Assembly: GCF_021731785.1 (NCBI RefSeq)
Contig: NZ_JAKFWS010000048.1
Span: forward strand, 1-47,986
DNA length: 47,986 nucleotides
DNA from: Methylocystis sp.
GTDB lineage: Bacteria; Pseudomonadota; Alphaproteobacteria; Rhizobiales; Beijerinckiaceae
Direction of reading: 5' to 3'
Each line of letters begins with the position of its first letter. The stretch's first letter is position 1. This document shows, piece after piece, positions 18,774 through 27,190 of this stretch. Both the position numbers and the translations under genes were made by a program. Below the pieces are notes generated by a model. The model saw nothing but the letters and a program-made list of their open reading frames with translations, did no database searches and was not told the origin of the DNA.

Positions 18774-19367
18774 ATCCCGCGCCTCCCGCCTCACGCCCCC
18801 GACATGCGCATCGGCCTTTTCGGCGGCTCGTTCAATCCGCCGCATGACGGCCATGCGCTCGTCTCGCGCATCGCGCTGACGCGACTGAAGCTCGATCGGC
18901 TGTGGTGGATCGTCTCGCCCGGCAATCCGCTCAAGGATGCGGGCGAACTGCCGTCAATCGACGCGCGGATCGCCGCGGCGAAAAAAATCCTGCGCGATCC
19001 CCGCGTCGCCTTCACCGGCTTCGAAGCTGACATCAACGCGCGCTTCACCTGCGACACGCTCGATTATCTTCACGCGCATTGTCCGGGCGTGCGCTTCGTT
19101 TGGATCATGGGCGCTGACAATCTCCTGCAATTCCACCGCTGGCGGCGTTGGCGGGAGATCGCGCGGACGACGCCGATCGCGGTGATCGACCGGCCGGGCG
19201 CGACGCTCAAAGCGATGAGCGCCAAGGCGGCCGTCTATTTCGGGAATGCGCGGCTACCCGAGAGCGACGCCGCGCTGCTCGCCGCGACGCCGCCGCCGGC
19301 GATGGTCTATCTGCACGGACCAAGACTCGAGCGCTCTTCGACCGAGTTGCGCGCCGGAGCGCGTTGA
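18771..19367 (+). CDS. nadD: nicotinate-nucleotide adenylyltransferase
   Basis: NadD transfers AMP from ATP to nicotinate mononucleotide to give deamido-NAD. The nucleotidyltransferase motif GLFGGSFNPPHDGH lies at about residues 14-27, WIMGADNLLQFHRWRRW is the family signature in the middle, and RSSTELRAG matches the C-terminal SxTxxR motif. ATG 18771 gives 198 aa and keeps the LPPHAPDMRIG lead-in seen in relatives; ATG 18804 (187 aa) is the alternative. An intrinsic terminator overlaps the stop codon. The usual partner rsfS is not next to it. Confidence 0.95.
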   Translation: MIPRLPPHAPDMRIGLFGGSFNPPHDGHALVSRIALTRLKLDRLWWIVSPGNPLKDAGELPSIDARIAAAKKILRDPRVAFTGFEADINARFTCDTLDYLHAHCPGVRFVWIMGADNLLQFHRWRRWREIARTTPIAVIDRPGATLKAMSAKAAVYFGNARLPESDAALLAATPPPAMVYLHGPRLERSSTELRAGAR

Positions 19368-19388
19368 TGAACGCGCTCCGTTTCTTGG
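19356..19388 (+). terminator. intrinsic terminator of nadD
   Basis: A perfect 10-bp stem GGAGCGCGTT/AACGCGCTCC with a GATG loop (19,356-19,379) is followed by GTTTCTTGG. The hairpin overlaps the nadD stop codon. Confidence 0.65.
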
Positions 19389-19394
19389 ATTGAC

Positions 19395-19436
19395 GCATTT
19401 TCACGCCGAACCGGCATCCGCTTCGGCGGAAAATGC
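19395..19436. repeat. inverted repeat between convergent genes
   Basis: The 16-base arms GCATTTTCACGCCGAA and CTTCGGCGGAAAATGC pair with one mismatch and are separated by 10 bases. It lies between nadD and the convergent small membrane protein and can act as a terminator for both. It looks like a dispersed repeat. Confidence 0.65.
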
Positions 19437-19440
19437 TTCC

Positions 19441-19764
19441 CTATTTGCGTTCGAAGAGCGGCAATATCCAGCGCTTATAGGCCCAGAAGCTCAAGGGAAT
19501 GCCGACGAAGATCGCGACCCACATAAGAGCCGAATTGTCGGTGCTGTGCTCGTAGAAGCCGCCGCCCTCGGTGACGGACTGCGTATAGGGATTGCGCACA
19601 AACAGCGTGATCGCGAATGAGCCGATGACGATCAGCGCGGTCGCGATGTAAAGGCTGCGCGGAATTACGAACTTCGGCAGCTGCGGCTGCGCCGGCGCCT
19701 CTCTGGGTAGAGGCGGCGGCGTTTCCTGCGGCGGCGTGGCCTTTTCCTGCGGTTCTTCGGTCAT
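19441..19764 (-). CDS. small two-helix membrane protein
   Basis: This 107-aa protein has a Pro/Glu-rich cytoplasmic N-terminus (residues 1-30) and two membrane helices (SLYIATALIVIGSFAITLFV, about 37-56, and ALMWVAIFVGIPLSFWAYKRW, about 79-99) joined by a loop containing RNPYTQSVTEGGGFYEH. I do not recognise a named family. It lies 45 bases downstream of rimO in the same direction, so it may be co-transcribed. The well-formed start with GGGAGAG upstream supports a real gene. Confidence 0.7.
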   Translation of the reverse strand: MTEEPQEKATPPQETPPPLPREAPAQPQLPKFVIPRSLYIATALIVIGSFAITLFVRNPYTQSVTEGGGFYEHSTDNSALMWVAIFVGIPLSFWAYKRWILPLFERK

Positions 19765-19809
19765 GGCGCGCTCTCCCTAATTTATCCCTGGCCCCAATAT
19801 AGGGCTGCT

Positions 19810-21174
19810 CTAGGTCGCCGCGCCATAGACGTCGTAAGCCTCCGAGCGCTCGATTTTCACCGTGACGATGTCGCCGGCGCGCAGCGGGCGCCGCGACGCG
19901 ACAAATGCCGCGCCGTCGATCTGCGGTGCGTCGGCCTTGGTGCGGCCCTTGGCGAGCGCGCCAGCCGGGCCGCCGCCTGGCTCATCGATAATGACCGAAA
20001 GGCGCTTGCCGATTTTGCGTTTCATCAGCCGCGCGCTGATCGCCTGCTGCTTCTCCATGAATCGGCGCCAGCGCATTTCCTTCACGTCGTCGGGCACAGC
20101 GGGGAGACCAAGCGCCTCTGCCGGCGCGCCGGCGACGGGCTCATATTTGAAAGCGCCGGCGCGGTCGATCTCTGCTTCCTCCAGCCAATTGAGCAGATAA
20201 TCGAAATCCGCGTCAGTCTCGCCCGGAAAGCCCACGATGAACGTCGACCGCAACGCGAGGCCTGGACAGGCCTCCCGCCAGGCCCGAATGCGCGCCAGGG
20301 TCCGTTCATCATTTCCCGGGCGCTTCATGGCCCTCAGCACATTCGGCGCGGCGTGCTGAAAGGGGATGTCGAGGTAGGGAAGAATTTTTCCCTCCGCCAT
20401 TAAAGCAATGACCTCGTCGACGTGGGGATAGGGATAGACATAATGCAGGCGCACCCATAACCCGAATTCGCCAAGTTCCCGCGCGAGATCGAGAAAGCGC
20501 GCGCGCACGCTGCGATCGCCGAAGATGCTTTCGGCGTAGCGGATATCGCGCCCATAGGCGCTCGTGTCCTGCGAGATGACGAGCAATTCCTTGACGCCGG
20601 CGCGCGCGAGCTTTTCCGCTTCGCGCAGCACATCCGCGGCAGGGCGGGAGACGAGCGGCCCGCGCAAATGCGGAATGATGCAGAAAGAGCAGCTGTTGTC
20701 GCAGCCTTCCGAGATTTTCAGATAGGCGTAATGGCGCGGCGTGAGCTTGACGCCCTGCTCGGGAAGCAGGTCGACGAATGGGTCGTGCGCCGGCGCGGCG
20801 GCGCGATGCACCGCCTCGACGACGCTCTCATATTGCTGCGGGCCGGTGATCGCCAGCACCTGCGGAAAGCGCTCGGAGATCGCCTCCGGCTCCGCGCCCA
20901 TGCAGCCGGTGACGATGACCTTGCCGTTCTCATTGAGCGCCGCGCCGATTGCTTCGAGCGACTCGGCCTTGGCGCTGTCGAGAAAGCCGCATGTGTTGAC
21001 GATGACCACATCGGCGCCGGCATGGGTGCGCGAGAGCTCGTAGCCTTCGGCGCGCAACCGCGTAACGATGCGCTCGCTGTCGACGAGCGCCTTGGGACAG
21101 CCAAGCGAGACGAAGGAGACGCGCGGGGCGGCGCTGAGCGGTCTGTGTCGATCCTGCATGGCGCCCATTGCCAC
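19810..21174 (-). CDS. rimO: ribosomal protein uS12 methylthiotransferase
   Basis: RimO adds a methylthio group to the aspartate near position 88 of ribosomal protein S12, using two [4Fe-4S] clusters and SAM. The 454-aa protein has the N-terminal UPF0004 domain with its three Cys ([35 protein letters not shown]), the radical SAM core with [15 protein letters not shown], and a C-terminal TRAM domain. DSERIVTRL marks RimO rather than MiaB. Three in-frame ATGs near the start (21174, 21165 and 21159) are all possible. Identification is secure. Confidence 0.96.
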   Translation of the reverse strand: MAMGAMQDRHRPLSAAPRVSFVSLGCPKALVDSERIVTRLRAEGYELSRTHAGADVVIVNTCGFLDSAKAESLEAIGAALNENGKVIVTGCMGAEPEAISERFPQVLAITGPQQYESVVEAVHRAAAPAHDPFVDLLPEQGVKLTPRHYAYLKISEGCDNSCSFCIIPHLRGPLVSRPAADVLREAEKLARAGVKELLVISQDTSAYGRDIRYAESIFGDRSVRARFLDLARELGEFGLWVRLHYVYPYPHVDEVIALMAEGKILPYLDIPFQHAAPNVLRAMKRPGNDERTLARIRAWREACPGLALRSTFIVGFPGETDADFDYLLNWLEEAEIDRAGAFKYEPVAGAPAEALGLPAVPDDVKEMRWRRFMEKQQAISARLMKRKIGKRLSVIIDEPGGGPAGALAKGRTKADAPQIDGAAFVASRRPLRAGDIVTVKIERSEAYDVYGAAT

Positions 21175-21207
21175 GTGCGGACCGCCATTGCAATCGCGGC
21201 CGCGAGC

Positions 21208-21273
21208 TTACGCCGTCAGCGCGCCGAGAAGAGCAAAGAGCGCGACGGCGGCAAAGATGATGGCGTCGATCAT
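21208..21273 (-). CDS. possible 21-aa hydrophobic microprotein
   Basis: On the minus strand ATG 21273 opens a 21-codon frame, MIDAIIFAAVALFALLGALT plus Ala, ending TAA at 21,208. Eight bases before the ATG is CGGAG, a usable ribosome site. Almost the entire peptide is one membrane helix. It lies 34 bases upstream of rimO on the same strand. Frames this short occur by chance, so it is a candidate only. Confidence 0.35.
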   Translation of the reverse strand: MIDAIIFAAVALFALLGALTA

Positions 21274-21506
21274 GAACGCTACTCCGACAAGCCCCCAGCC
21301 AGGTCTAGCGGCGCGCAGCTTAAGGAAGGATTGACGCCCAGCTTTTGCCGGGCCCGCGGCGCGACCCAAGAAAGCCCATAAGTCAGCGCGGACGCAAGCG
21401 ATTTAGACGAACGAAAAAGAAGATTTGCGCTTGGGCTAGGCGGCACTTAGGAATAGCGCTTCGCGGGCGAGCTTTAGCGCCGCCGCTCAGAAGGAAACGC
21501 CAGGTC

Positions 21507-22490
21507 TTGACGAATTCGATCGTTCTCGGAACAGGATCCTATGTGCCGCAGCGCGTCCTCTCCAACGCCGACCTTGAGAAGATCGTCAGGACGAACGACG
21601 AATGGATCGTCAGCCGCACCGGGATCAAGGAGCGCCGGGTGGCTGCGGACGATGAGGCGACATCCGATCTTGCGGCGGCCGCCGCGCGCGAGGCGCTACA
21701 GTTCGCGGGCGTAAAGCCTGACGATGTCGACATGCTCATCGTATGTACTGTGACAGGCGATACGCCGACGCCATCCTGCGCTTCGTTTGTCCAGGCCCGG
21801 CTTGGCGCGAGGAACGCTTTCGCATTCGATGTCGGCGCCGCCTGCGCCGGTTCGCTCTACGGTCTCGCCATCGCCGACCAGTTTATAAAAAGCGGCAAGG
21901 CGAAGCGCGCGCTTGTGATCGGCGCTGAGACCTTGAGCCGCTTCGTCGACTGGACCAATCGCGAGACCTGCGTGCTGTTTGGCGACGCCGCCGGCGCAAT
22001 TCTGCTTGGCGCCAGCGAAGAGCAAGGACGCGGCGTCCTCGCCGCGAGCCTGCGCACGGATGGCTCTATGACCGGCATCTTGGGCATTTATGGAGGCGGC
22101 AGCCGACGTCCGCCGTCAGCCGAAATGCTGGAAGAAAAGTCCGGGAAGATCAAAATGCGCGGCCGCGAGGTCTACAAGGTCGCAACGCGGCTGCTGCCCG
22201 AAGTGCTGGGCGACGCTCTAAAAGCCGCGGGTCTGACGGCGACCGACGTCAACCACGTCATCGCCCATCAGGCCAACAAGCGGATCATCGAATCCGCGAT
22301 GCAGAATCTCGGCGTGCCCCTTGAAAAATGCTGGATCAACATCGACCGCTACGGCAACACGTCGAGCGCCTCGATGCCGATTACGCTCGATGAGGCGAAC
22401 CGCGCCGGACGGCTGAAAAAAGGCGACGTTATCGCCATGATGGCGATCGGCGCAGGCATGACCTGGGGCGGCGCAGTCCTGCGCTGGTAG
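21507..22490 (+). CDS. fabH: beta-ketoacyl-ACP synthase III
   Basis: FabH condenses acetyl-CoA with malonyl-ACP to start fatty acid synthesis. The catalytic triad is visible: Cys 113 in GAACAGSLYGL, His in VIAHQANKRI and Asn in YGNTSSASMP. The C-terminal GAGMTWGGAVLRW is typical. I set the start at TTG 21507 (TNSIVLGTGSYVPQRVL), which gives 327 aa, the normal size; the upstream 54 codons to 21,345 are basic and unlike the family. It is not in the common plsX-fabH-ihfA cluster, so it may be a second, stand-alone copy (inference). Confidence 0.93.
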   Translation: MTNSIVLGTGSYVPQRVLSNADLEKIVRTNDEWIVSRTGIKERRVAADDEATSDLAAAAAREALQFAGVKPDDVDMLIVCTVTGDTPTPSCASFVQARLGARNAFAFDVGAACAGSLYGLAIADQFIKSGKAKRALVIGAETLSRFVDWTNRETCVLFGDAAGAILLGASEEQGRGVLAASLRTDGSMTGILGIYGGGSRRPPSAEMLEEKSGKIKMRGREVYKVATRLLPEVLGDALKAAGLTATDVNHVIAHQANKRIIESAMQNLGVPLEKCWINIDRYGNTSSASMPITLDEANRAGRLKKGDVIAMMAIGAGMTWGGAVLRW

Positions 22491-22639
22491 GCGACGCCTA
22501 AACGGCGCGGGCGCGTCACGGCCGCAGCTGCGCTCTCGCGGTCATTTCGGTCAGCCGGGAACAGCGGTTGTAGCTCGACAGTTCAACATTCAGCCGCAGT
22601 TAGCGAAGGCCGGGGCGGGCCTCGTTGAAAGGACGACTG

Positions 22640-23527
22640 TTGACGCCGGATACCCAGCGATTGCAGACCGGCCCCGCCGAGCCCGCGACATTGCGCGCCG
22701 ACGGTCCGGCCGGCGAAAACGACGTGAAAGGCATCACGGCGCGCGAAATCATCGATATCGAGGAGAGGGCGCAGCCACGCACGCCGGTTCTGTATGAAGT
22801 TGTGCGTCGCATGGGCGAAGAAGAGCTCGCGCGCCCGGCGGTGTCGCTCTTCTGGTCAGGCGTCGCTGCAGGTTTTTCGATGAGCTTCTCGCTTATCGCT
22901 CGGGCCGCGCTACAAATTAATTTGCCGCAAAGGGCCTGGACGCCGCTAATTGTCGCCGCCGGATATCCTGCTGGTTTCCTCTTGGTGGTGTTGTCACGCC
23001 AGCAGCTCTTCACCGAAAACACCATTACAGCCGTGTTGCCGCTGCTAAAGAGCTTTACCGCGCTGAATGTCGGGCGCGTTATAAGATTGTGGAGCGTCGT
23101 CTTCGCGGCAAATATGGCGGGCGCTCTGGTTGCGGCGCTCTTCTATGGCTTCACGCCCGCGCTCTCGCCGGAGCTTCACGACGGCATGCTTGAGATCAGC
23201 CGCGCGTTGCTCAGCAACAATTCAAAGGAAATGTTTTATAGAAGCATTCCCGCCGGCTTCCTCATCGCGGCGATGGTCTGGCTGATTCCCAACGCCGACT
23301 CCGCCCGATTCCATATGGTCGGATTGTTGACATATCTGATTGCGATCGGGGGCTTTACCCATATCGTCGTCGGCAGCGTCGAGGCTTTCCTTCTCATCTT
23401 CATCGGCGAGCTGGCGATTGCGCAGTTTTTCGGACAGTTCATGGTGCCGGTCCTCGTCGGCAACATCATCGGAGGCACGGTTCTGTTCGCGCTTATCTCG
23501 TACGCTCAGGTTATGAGCGAAATCTAA
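22640..23527 (+). CDS. formate/nitrite transporter-family channel (YfdC-like)
   Basis: FNT proteins are pentameric inner-membrane channels for small anions such as formate, nitrite or hydrosulfide. From TTG 22640 (GAAAGGA 6 bases upstream) the product is 295 aa; TTG 22625 is the alternative. A cytoplasmic N-terminal region of about 65 residues precedes six membrane helices. Family marks include ALFWSG-like SLFWSGVAAGFSMSFSL, PAGFLLVVLSRQQLFTENT and SVEAFLLIFIGELAIAQFFG. The long N-terminus and RQQLFTENT favour the YfdC branch, whose substrate is not established. It is directly upstream of the hydrogenase operon but separated by a probable terminator and 205 bases, so a link to H2 metabolism is not shown. 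Confidence 0.88.
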   Translation: MTPDTQRLQTGPAEPATLRADGPAGENDVKGITAREIIDIEERAQPRTPVLYEVVRRMGEEELARPAVSLFWSGVAAGFSMSFSLIARAALQINLPQRAWTPLIVAAGYPAGFLLVVLSRQQLFTENTITAVLPLLKSFTALNVGRVIRLWSVVFAANMAGALVAALFYGFTPALSPELHDGMLEISRALLSNNSKEMFYRSIPAGFLIAAMVWLIPNADSARFHMVGLLTYLIAIGGFTHIVVGSVEAFLLIFIGELAIAQFFGQFMVPVLVGNIIGGTVLFALISYAQVMSEI

Positions 23528-23547
23528 AAAATTGAGCTGCGCATTTC

Positions 23548-23577
23548 GTTCCACTTTTAGGAACAATTCTCATTTTT
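23548..23577 (+). terminator. weak intrinsic terminator after the FNT gene
   Basis: A 5-bp stem GTTCC/GGAAC with a 7-base loop (23,548-23,564) is followed by AATTCTCATTTTT. The stem is short, so termination is probably partial. Confidence 0.4.
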
Positions 23578-23666
23578 CCGCGTTTCCCTTGGTCGCCGGC
23601 AGATCTGCACCGACACGGGCATTCATATGACAGCCTCAAGCGCGTCCTTAACACGTGCATTCTCTG

Positions 23667-23687
23667 GTCGCTGGCCAGGCTAGCGAC
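23667..23687. promoter_or_regulatory. 21-bp dyad upstream of hhyS, candidate operator
   Basis: The sequence GTCGCTGGCC-A-GGCTAGCGAC is symmetric about 23,677, with 9 of 10 position pairs complementary. It ends 45 bases before the hhyS start codon, in the region where the promoter should be. The one-base centre suits a dimeric regulator better than a hairpin. I recognise no known consensus in it. Confidence 0.45.
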
Positions 23688-23732
23688 GCTTTACGGCGCA
23701 GTCGCCGTCTCTTTTGGCGAAAGGATGGACCA

Positions 23733-24818
23733 ATGGCTCCAGACCCCAGTCCGCTCCCAAAAGGCAATGGACAAGCTTCGTCAAAAATCGAAGAGCTTCA
23801 CGTGCTCTGGATCACCGCTGGGCTCGGCTGCGACGGCGATTCGGTTTCAATCACCGCCGCGAGTGAACCGAGCATCGAAGACATCGTCCTTGGGGCGATA
23901 CCCGGCCTGCCAAAGGTCCACCTGCACAATGCGGTGCTGTCCTACACGGTTGGCGATGATTTTATGAAGCCGTTCCATCAGGGTGCCCACGGCGAACTCG
24001 AACACTTCGTCCTTGTTGTCGAAGGTTCGATTCCAAATGAAAATCTCAGCGGCGACGGATATTGGGCTGCCGTCGGCACCGATACCGCGACCGGCCAACC
24101 AATCAAAACCACCGAATGGATTGACCGGCTGGCGCCCAAGGCGCTCGCGGTCATCGGCGCCGGCACCTGCGCCACATTTGGCGGCATCCATGCGATGAAG
24201 GGAAATCCTACCGGCTGCATGGGGCTTCAAGATTATCTTGGAGTCGAATGGAAATCCAAGGCGGGCCTGCCGATCGTCAGCGTGCCGGGCTGTCCGGTCC
24301 AGCCGGACAATTTCATGGAGACGTTCCTTTATCTCCTGCGTCAGCTCGCAGGTCTCGCGCCGATGATTCCTGTCGATGGGCACGGCCGTCCACGCTGGCT
24401 GTTTGGTCCCACCGTTCATGAGGGATGCGATCGAGCCGCTTATTATGAGGAAGCCGATTTCGCGCATGAATATGGCTCACGAAAATGCTTGGTGAAGATC
24501 GGCTGCTGGGGCCCGGTGGTTCAGTGCAACGTGCCCAAGCGCGGTTGGATCGCCGGTCTTGGCGGCTGCCCCAATGTCGGCGGCATTTGCATCGGCTGCA
24601 CCATGCCGGGCTTTCCTGACAAATTCATGCCGTTCATGGACGAGCCGCCCGGTGCCCGCATCTCGTCGGTTCTGGTCAAGCCCTACGGTGTCCTGATCCG
24701 CAATCTCCGCAAGATCACCAATCACACGCTGAACAAAGAACCGAAATGGCGCAAGAACACGCCGGCTTACGCCACCGGTTACGATCCTGATAGGCCGAAC
24801 AAGACTCATCCACTCTAA
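23733..24818 (+). CDS. hhyS: group 1h [NiFe]-hydrogenase small subunit
   Basis: This subunit carries the iron-sulfur relay taking electrons from the active site. From ATG 23733 (AAAGGA upstream) it is 361 aa. The proximal motif is LGCDGDSVS, with Cys33 and Asp36 where standard enzymes have CxGC; the other proximal ligands are Cys146 (GAGTCATFGG) and Cys187 (PGCPVQP). Distal and medial ligands include His229, Cys232, Cys252 and Cys258, then Cys265, Cys279, Cys286 and Cys289. The Asp ligand with three [4Fe-4S] clusters is known from the Ralstonia eutropha actinobacterial-type enzyme. There is no Tat signal peptide or membrane anchor, so the enzyme should be cytoplasmic. The large subunit gene follows after 16 bases. 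The family oxidises H2 at atmospheric levels in other bacteria; that activity here is inferred. Confidence 0.95.
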   Translation: MAPDPSPLPKGNGQASSKIEELHVLWITAGLGCDGDSVSITAASEPSIEDIVLGAIPGLPKVHLHNAVLSYTVGDDFMKPFHQGAHGELEHFVLVVEGSIPNENLSGDGYWAAVGTDTATGQPIKTTEWIDRLAPKALAVIGAGTCATFGGIHAMKGNPTGCMGLQDYLGVEWKSKAGLPIVSVPGCPVQPDNFMETFLYLLRQLAGLAPMIPVDGHGRPRWLFGPTVHEGCDRAAYYEEADFAHEYGSRKCLVKIGCWGPVVQCNVPKRGWIAGLGGCPNVGGICIGCTMPGFPDKFMPFMDEPPGARISSVLVKPYGVLIRNLRKITNHTLNKEPKWRKNTPAYATGYDPDRPNKTHPL

Positions 24819-24834
24819 ATTAAGGGACCGCACC

Positions 24835-26655
24835 ATGGTCGACCTCGCAACTCGACGTTCGGCGCCCCCGAGCACCCAAAAAGCCTCGCCAAACCTCGTT
24901 GAGAAGAACTGGGACCCGATCACCCGGATCGTGGGGAGTCTGGGAATCTTCACCAAAATCGACTTCGAGAATCGGCGTGTCGCCGAATGTCACAGCACGT
25001 CGTCGATCTTTCGCGGCTACAGCATCTTCATGAAGGGCAAGGATCCCCGCGATTCCCACTTCATCACCAGTCGCATCTGCGGTATCTGCGGCGACAATCA
25101 CGCAACGTGCTCAGTCTATGCACAAAACATGGCTTACGGAATTAAGCCGCCTAATTTGGCCGAATGGATCATCAATCTCGGCGAAGCCGCAGAATATATG
25201 TTCGACCACAACATTTTTCAGGACAATTTGGTCGGCGTCGACTTCTGCGAGCAGATGGTCAAGGAAACCAATCCGAGCGTTTGGGCCAGGGCGCAAAGAA
25301 CGCCGGCGCCGCACGCCGATGCGCACGGTTACCGAACCATCGCCGACATCATGACGGCGCTCAATCCGTTTTCGGGCGAATTTTATCGTGAGACATTGAT
25401 TGTGAGCCGCTACACGCGTGAAATGTTCAGCCTGATGGAGGGGCGCCATGTGCATCCCTCCACCCTCTATCCCGGCGGCGTCGGCACCGTGCCGTCGAAC
25501 CAGCTTTTCACCGAATATTTGACCCGTCTCGTGCGCTATGTCGAATTCATGAAGAAATGCGTGCCGCTGCACGACGACTTGTTCGACTTCTTCTATGAGG
25601 CGTTGCCGGGATATGAGGAGGTCGGACGTCGACGCATTCTGCTTGGATGCTGGGGCGCGTTCCAGGATCCGAACCATTGCGACTACACCTATAAGAACAT
25701 GACCGACTGGGGTCGGAAAATGTTCGTCACCCCAGGCGTCGTCGTTGACGGAAAGCTTGTCACGACGGACCTCGTCGACATCAATCTGCAGATTCGCATC
25801 CTGCGCGGGCGGTCATTCTATGAGGATTGGGACAATTGCGAAACCTTCGTCAAGAGCGACCCGCTGGGCAATCCCGTCGATCAGAAGCACCCGTGGAATC
25901 AGACGACCATTCCAAGGCCGCAGAAGCGCGACTTCGCCAACAATTACTCATGGGTGATGTGTCCGCGCTGGCTCGACAAGAGCAGCGGCGACCATCTTGC
26001 GCTTGATACCGGCGGCGGCGCTTTTGCCCGGCTCTTCTCGACAGCGCTCGCCGGACTCGTCGATATCGACGGCTATGTCAAAGCCACCGGCGACAGCGTC
26101 AAGATTCATCTGCCCAAGACAGCGCTCAAACCAGCAGTCGACTTTGAGTGGAAGGTTCCCAAGTGGAGCAATGCGATCGAACGTGATCGGGCGCGCACCT
26201 ATTTCCAGGCCTATTGCGCCGCGGCGGCGTATTATTTCCTGGAGCAGGCGTTTGCAGAACTGCAGGCGGGCCGCACGAAGACATGGACCGAGTTCGAAGT
26301 TCCCGAAGAGGCGATCGGCTGCGGATTCCACGAGGCGGTTCGCGGCGTGCTGTCACACCATCTCGTCATAAAAGACAAGAAGATCGCCAATTATCATCCC
26401 TATCCGCCGACGCCTTGGAATGCGACGCCGAGGGACGATTTTGGCACGCCCGGACCTTACGAAGACGCGATTCAGAACACGCCGATCTTTGAAGAAAATG
26501 GGCCGGACAATTTCAAGGGCATCGACATCATGCGCGCGGTGCGCAGTTTCGATCCCTGCCTCCCATGCGGCGTGCATATGTATGTCGGCGGCGGGAGGAC
26601 CATTGAGACCAGGCATTCCCCGATGTTTGGCGCATCCCGAAAGCCATCGCCATGA
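24835..26655 (+). CDS. hhyL: group 1h [NiFe]-hydrogenase large subunit
   Basis: The large subunit holds the NiFe(CN)2CO site. It is 606 aa. The N-terminal L1 motif is SRICGICGDNHATCS (Cys82, Cys85, His89) and the C-terminal L2 motif is DPCLPCGVH (Cys575, Cys578, His581); the four Cys bind Ni. After His581 there are 25 residues (MYVGGGRTIETRHSP and on) that the maturation protease must remove. The GDNHATCSVYAQNMAYGI stretch and the long insert with RILLGCWGAFQDPNHCDYTYKN are features of the actinobacterial-type group. The stop overlaps the start of the NifU-like gene (ATGA). The protease and a full hypFCDEAB set lie downstream in the same operon, so maturation should be self-contained. Confidence 0.95.
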   Translation: MVDLATRRSAPPSTQKASPNLVEKNWDPITRIVGSLGIFTKIDFENRRVAECHSTSSIFRGYSIFMKGKDPRDSHFITSRICGICGDNHATCSVYAQNMAYGIKPPNLAEWIINLGEAAEYMFDHNIFQDNLVGVDFCEQMVKETNPSVWARAQRTPAPHADAHGYRTIADIMTALNPFSGEFYRETLIVSRYTREMFSLMEGRHVHPSTLYPGGVGTVPSNQLFTEYLTRLVRYVEFMKKCVPLHDDLFDFFYEALPGYEEVGRRRILLGCWGAFQDPNHCDYTYKNMTDWGRKMFVTPGVVVDGKLVTTDLVDINLQIRILRGRSFYEDWDNCETFVKSDPLGNPVDQKHPWNQTTIPRPQKRDFANNYSWVMCPRWLDKSSGDHLALDTGGGAFARLFSTALAGLVDIDGYVKATGDSVKIHLPKTALKPAVDFEWKVPKWSNAIERDRARTYFQAYCAAAAYYFLEQAFAELQAGRTKTWTEFEVPEEAIGCGFHEAVRGVLSHHLVIKDKKIANYHPYPPTPWNATPRDDFGTPGPYEDAIQNTPIFEENGPDNFKGIDIMRAVRSFDPCLPCGVHMYVGGGRTIETRHSPMFGASRKPSP

Positions 26656-27173
26656 GCTCAGAAGCGCGCGAGGAAGAGACGCTGGAGCAGGGCTTGGCGC
26701 GGCTGGACGCGCTGACCGGCGCGCTTGAGCGCGTCGGCGACGCGAAGGCGCAGGAGGCGGCGCGGGATCTGCTCGCGCTTTTGCTGGACCTGCACGGCCG
26801 CGCATTTGACCGGCTTAGCGCGATCATTGCGGCTTCGAGCGACGGTCCGGCCTTGTTCGAACGGATCGCCGAGGACAGAGAAATTTCAGCGGTCTTGCTT
26901 CTTCATGGCTTGCACCCCAAGAGCGCCGAGGAACGACTGCAGGAGGTCATTGCGCGCATGCAGCCGCAATGGAGCGCGCGCGGCCTGCGTGTCGCGCTCG
27001 TCAGCGCAGGACAGGCCTTCGCGATCGTCCAGCTTAAACGTAATGGCCGCGCGGAGCCGCCAGAGCGCTTGCGGCTTGAGATCGAAAATGCGCTCATCGA
27101 TGCGGCGCCCGATCTCGAAGATATCTTGATCGAATTGGACATGACCGAAACATGCGCCGAAGCCGCCGCTTAA
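26652..27173 (+). CDS. hydrogenase-associated NifU-like protein lacking the Cys motif
   Basis: This 173-aa protein overlaps hhyL by 4 bases. Its helical N-terminal half (LARLDALTGALERVGDAKAQEAARDLLALL, then ISAVLLLHGLHPKSAEERL) matches the NifU-domain proteins that follow group 1h hydrogenases in actinobacteria. The C-terminal part has the NifU-fold outline (RVALVSAGQAFAIVQLK, then LRLEIENALIDAAPDLEDILIELD). The CxxC that binds an Fe-S cluster in those relatives is replaced by KRNGRAEPPERLR; the only Cys is near the C-terminus (TETCAEAAA). It therefore cannot be a normal Fe-S scaffold. A structural or assembly role in the hydrogenase operon is inferred. Confidence 0.75.
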   Translation: MSSEAREEETLEQGLARLDALTGALERVGDAKAQEAARDLLALLLDLHGRAFDRLSAIIAASSDGPALFERIAEDREISAVLLLHGLHPKSAEERLQEVIARMQPQWSARGLRVALVSAGQAFAIVQLKRNGRAEPPERLRLEIENALIDAAPDLEDILIELDMTETCAEAAA

Positions 27174-27190
27174 GAGAGAGGCGTGAAGGC

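Noticed and set aside
23528-23732. Sigma-54 promoter for the hydrogenase operon
   Set aside because: No TGGCAC-N5-TTGC pair was found in the upstream region.
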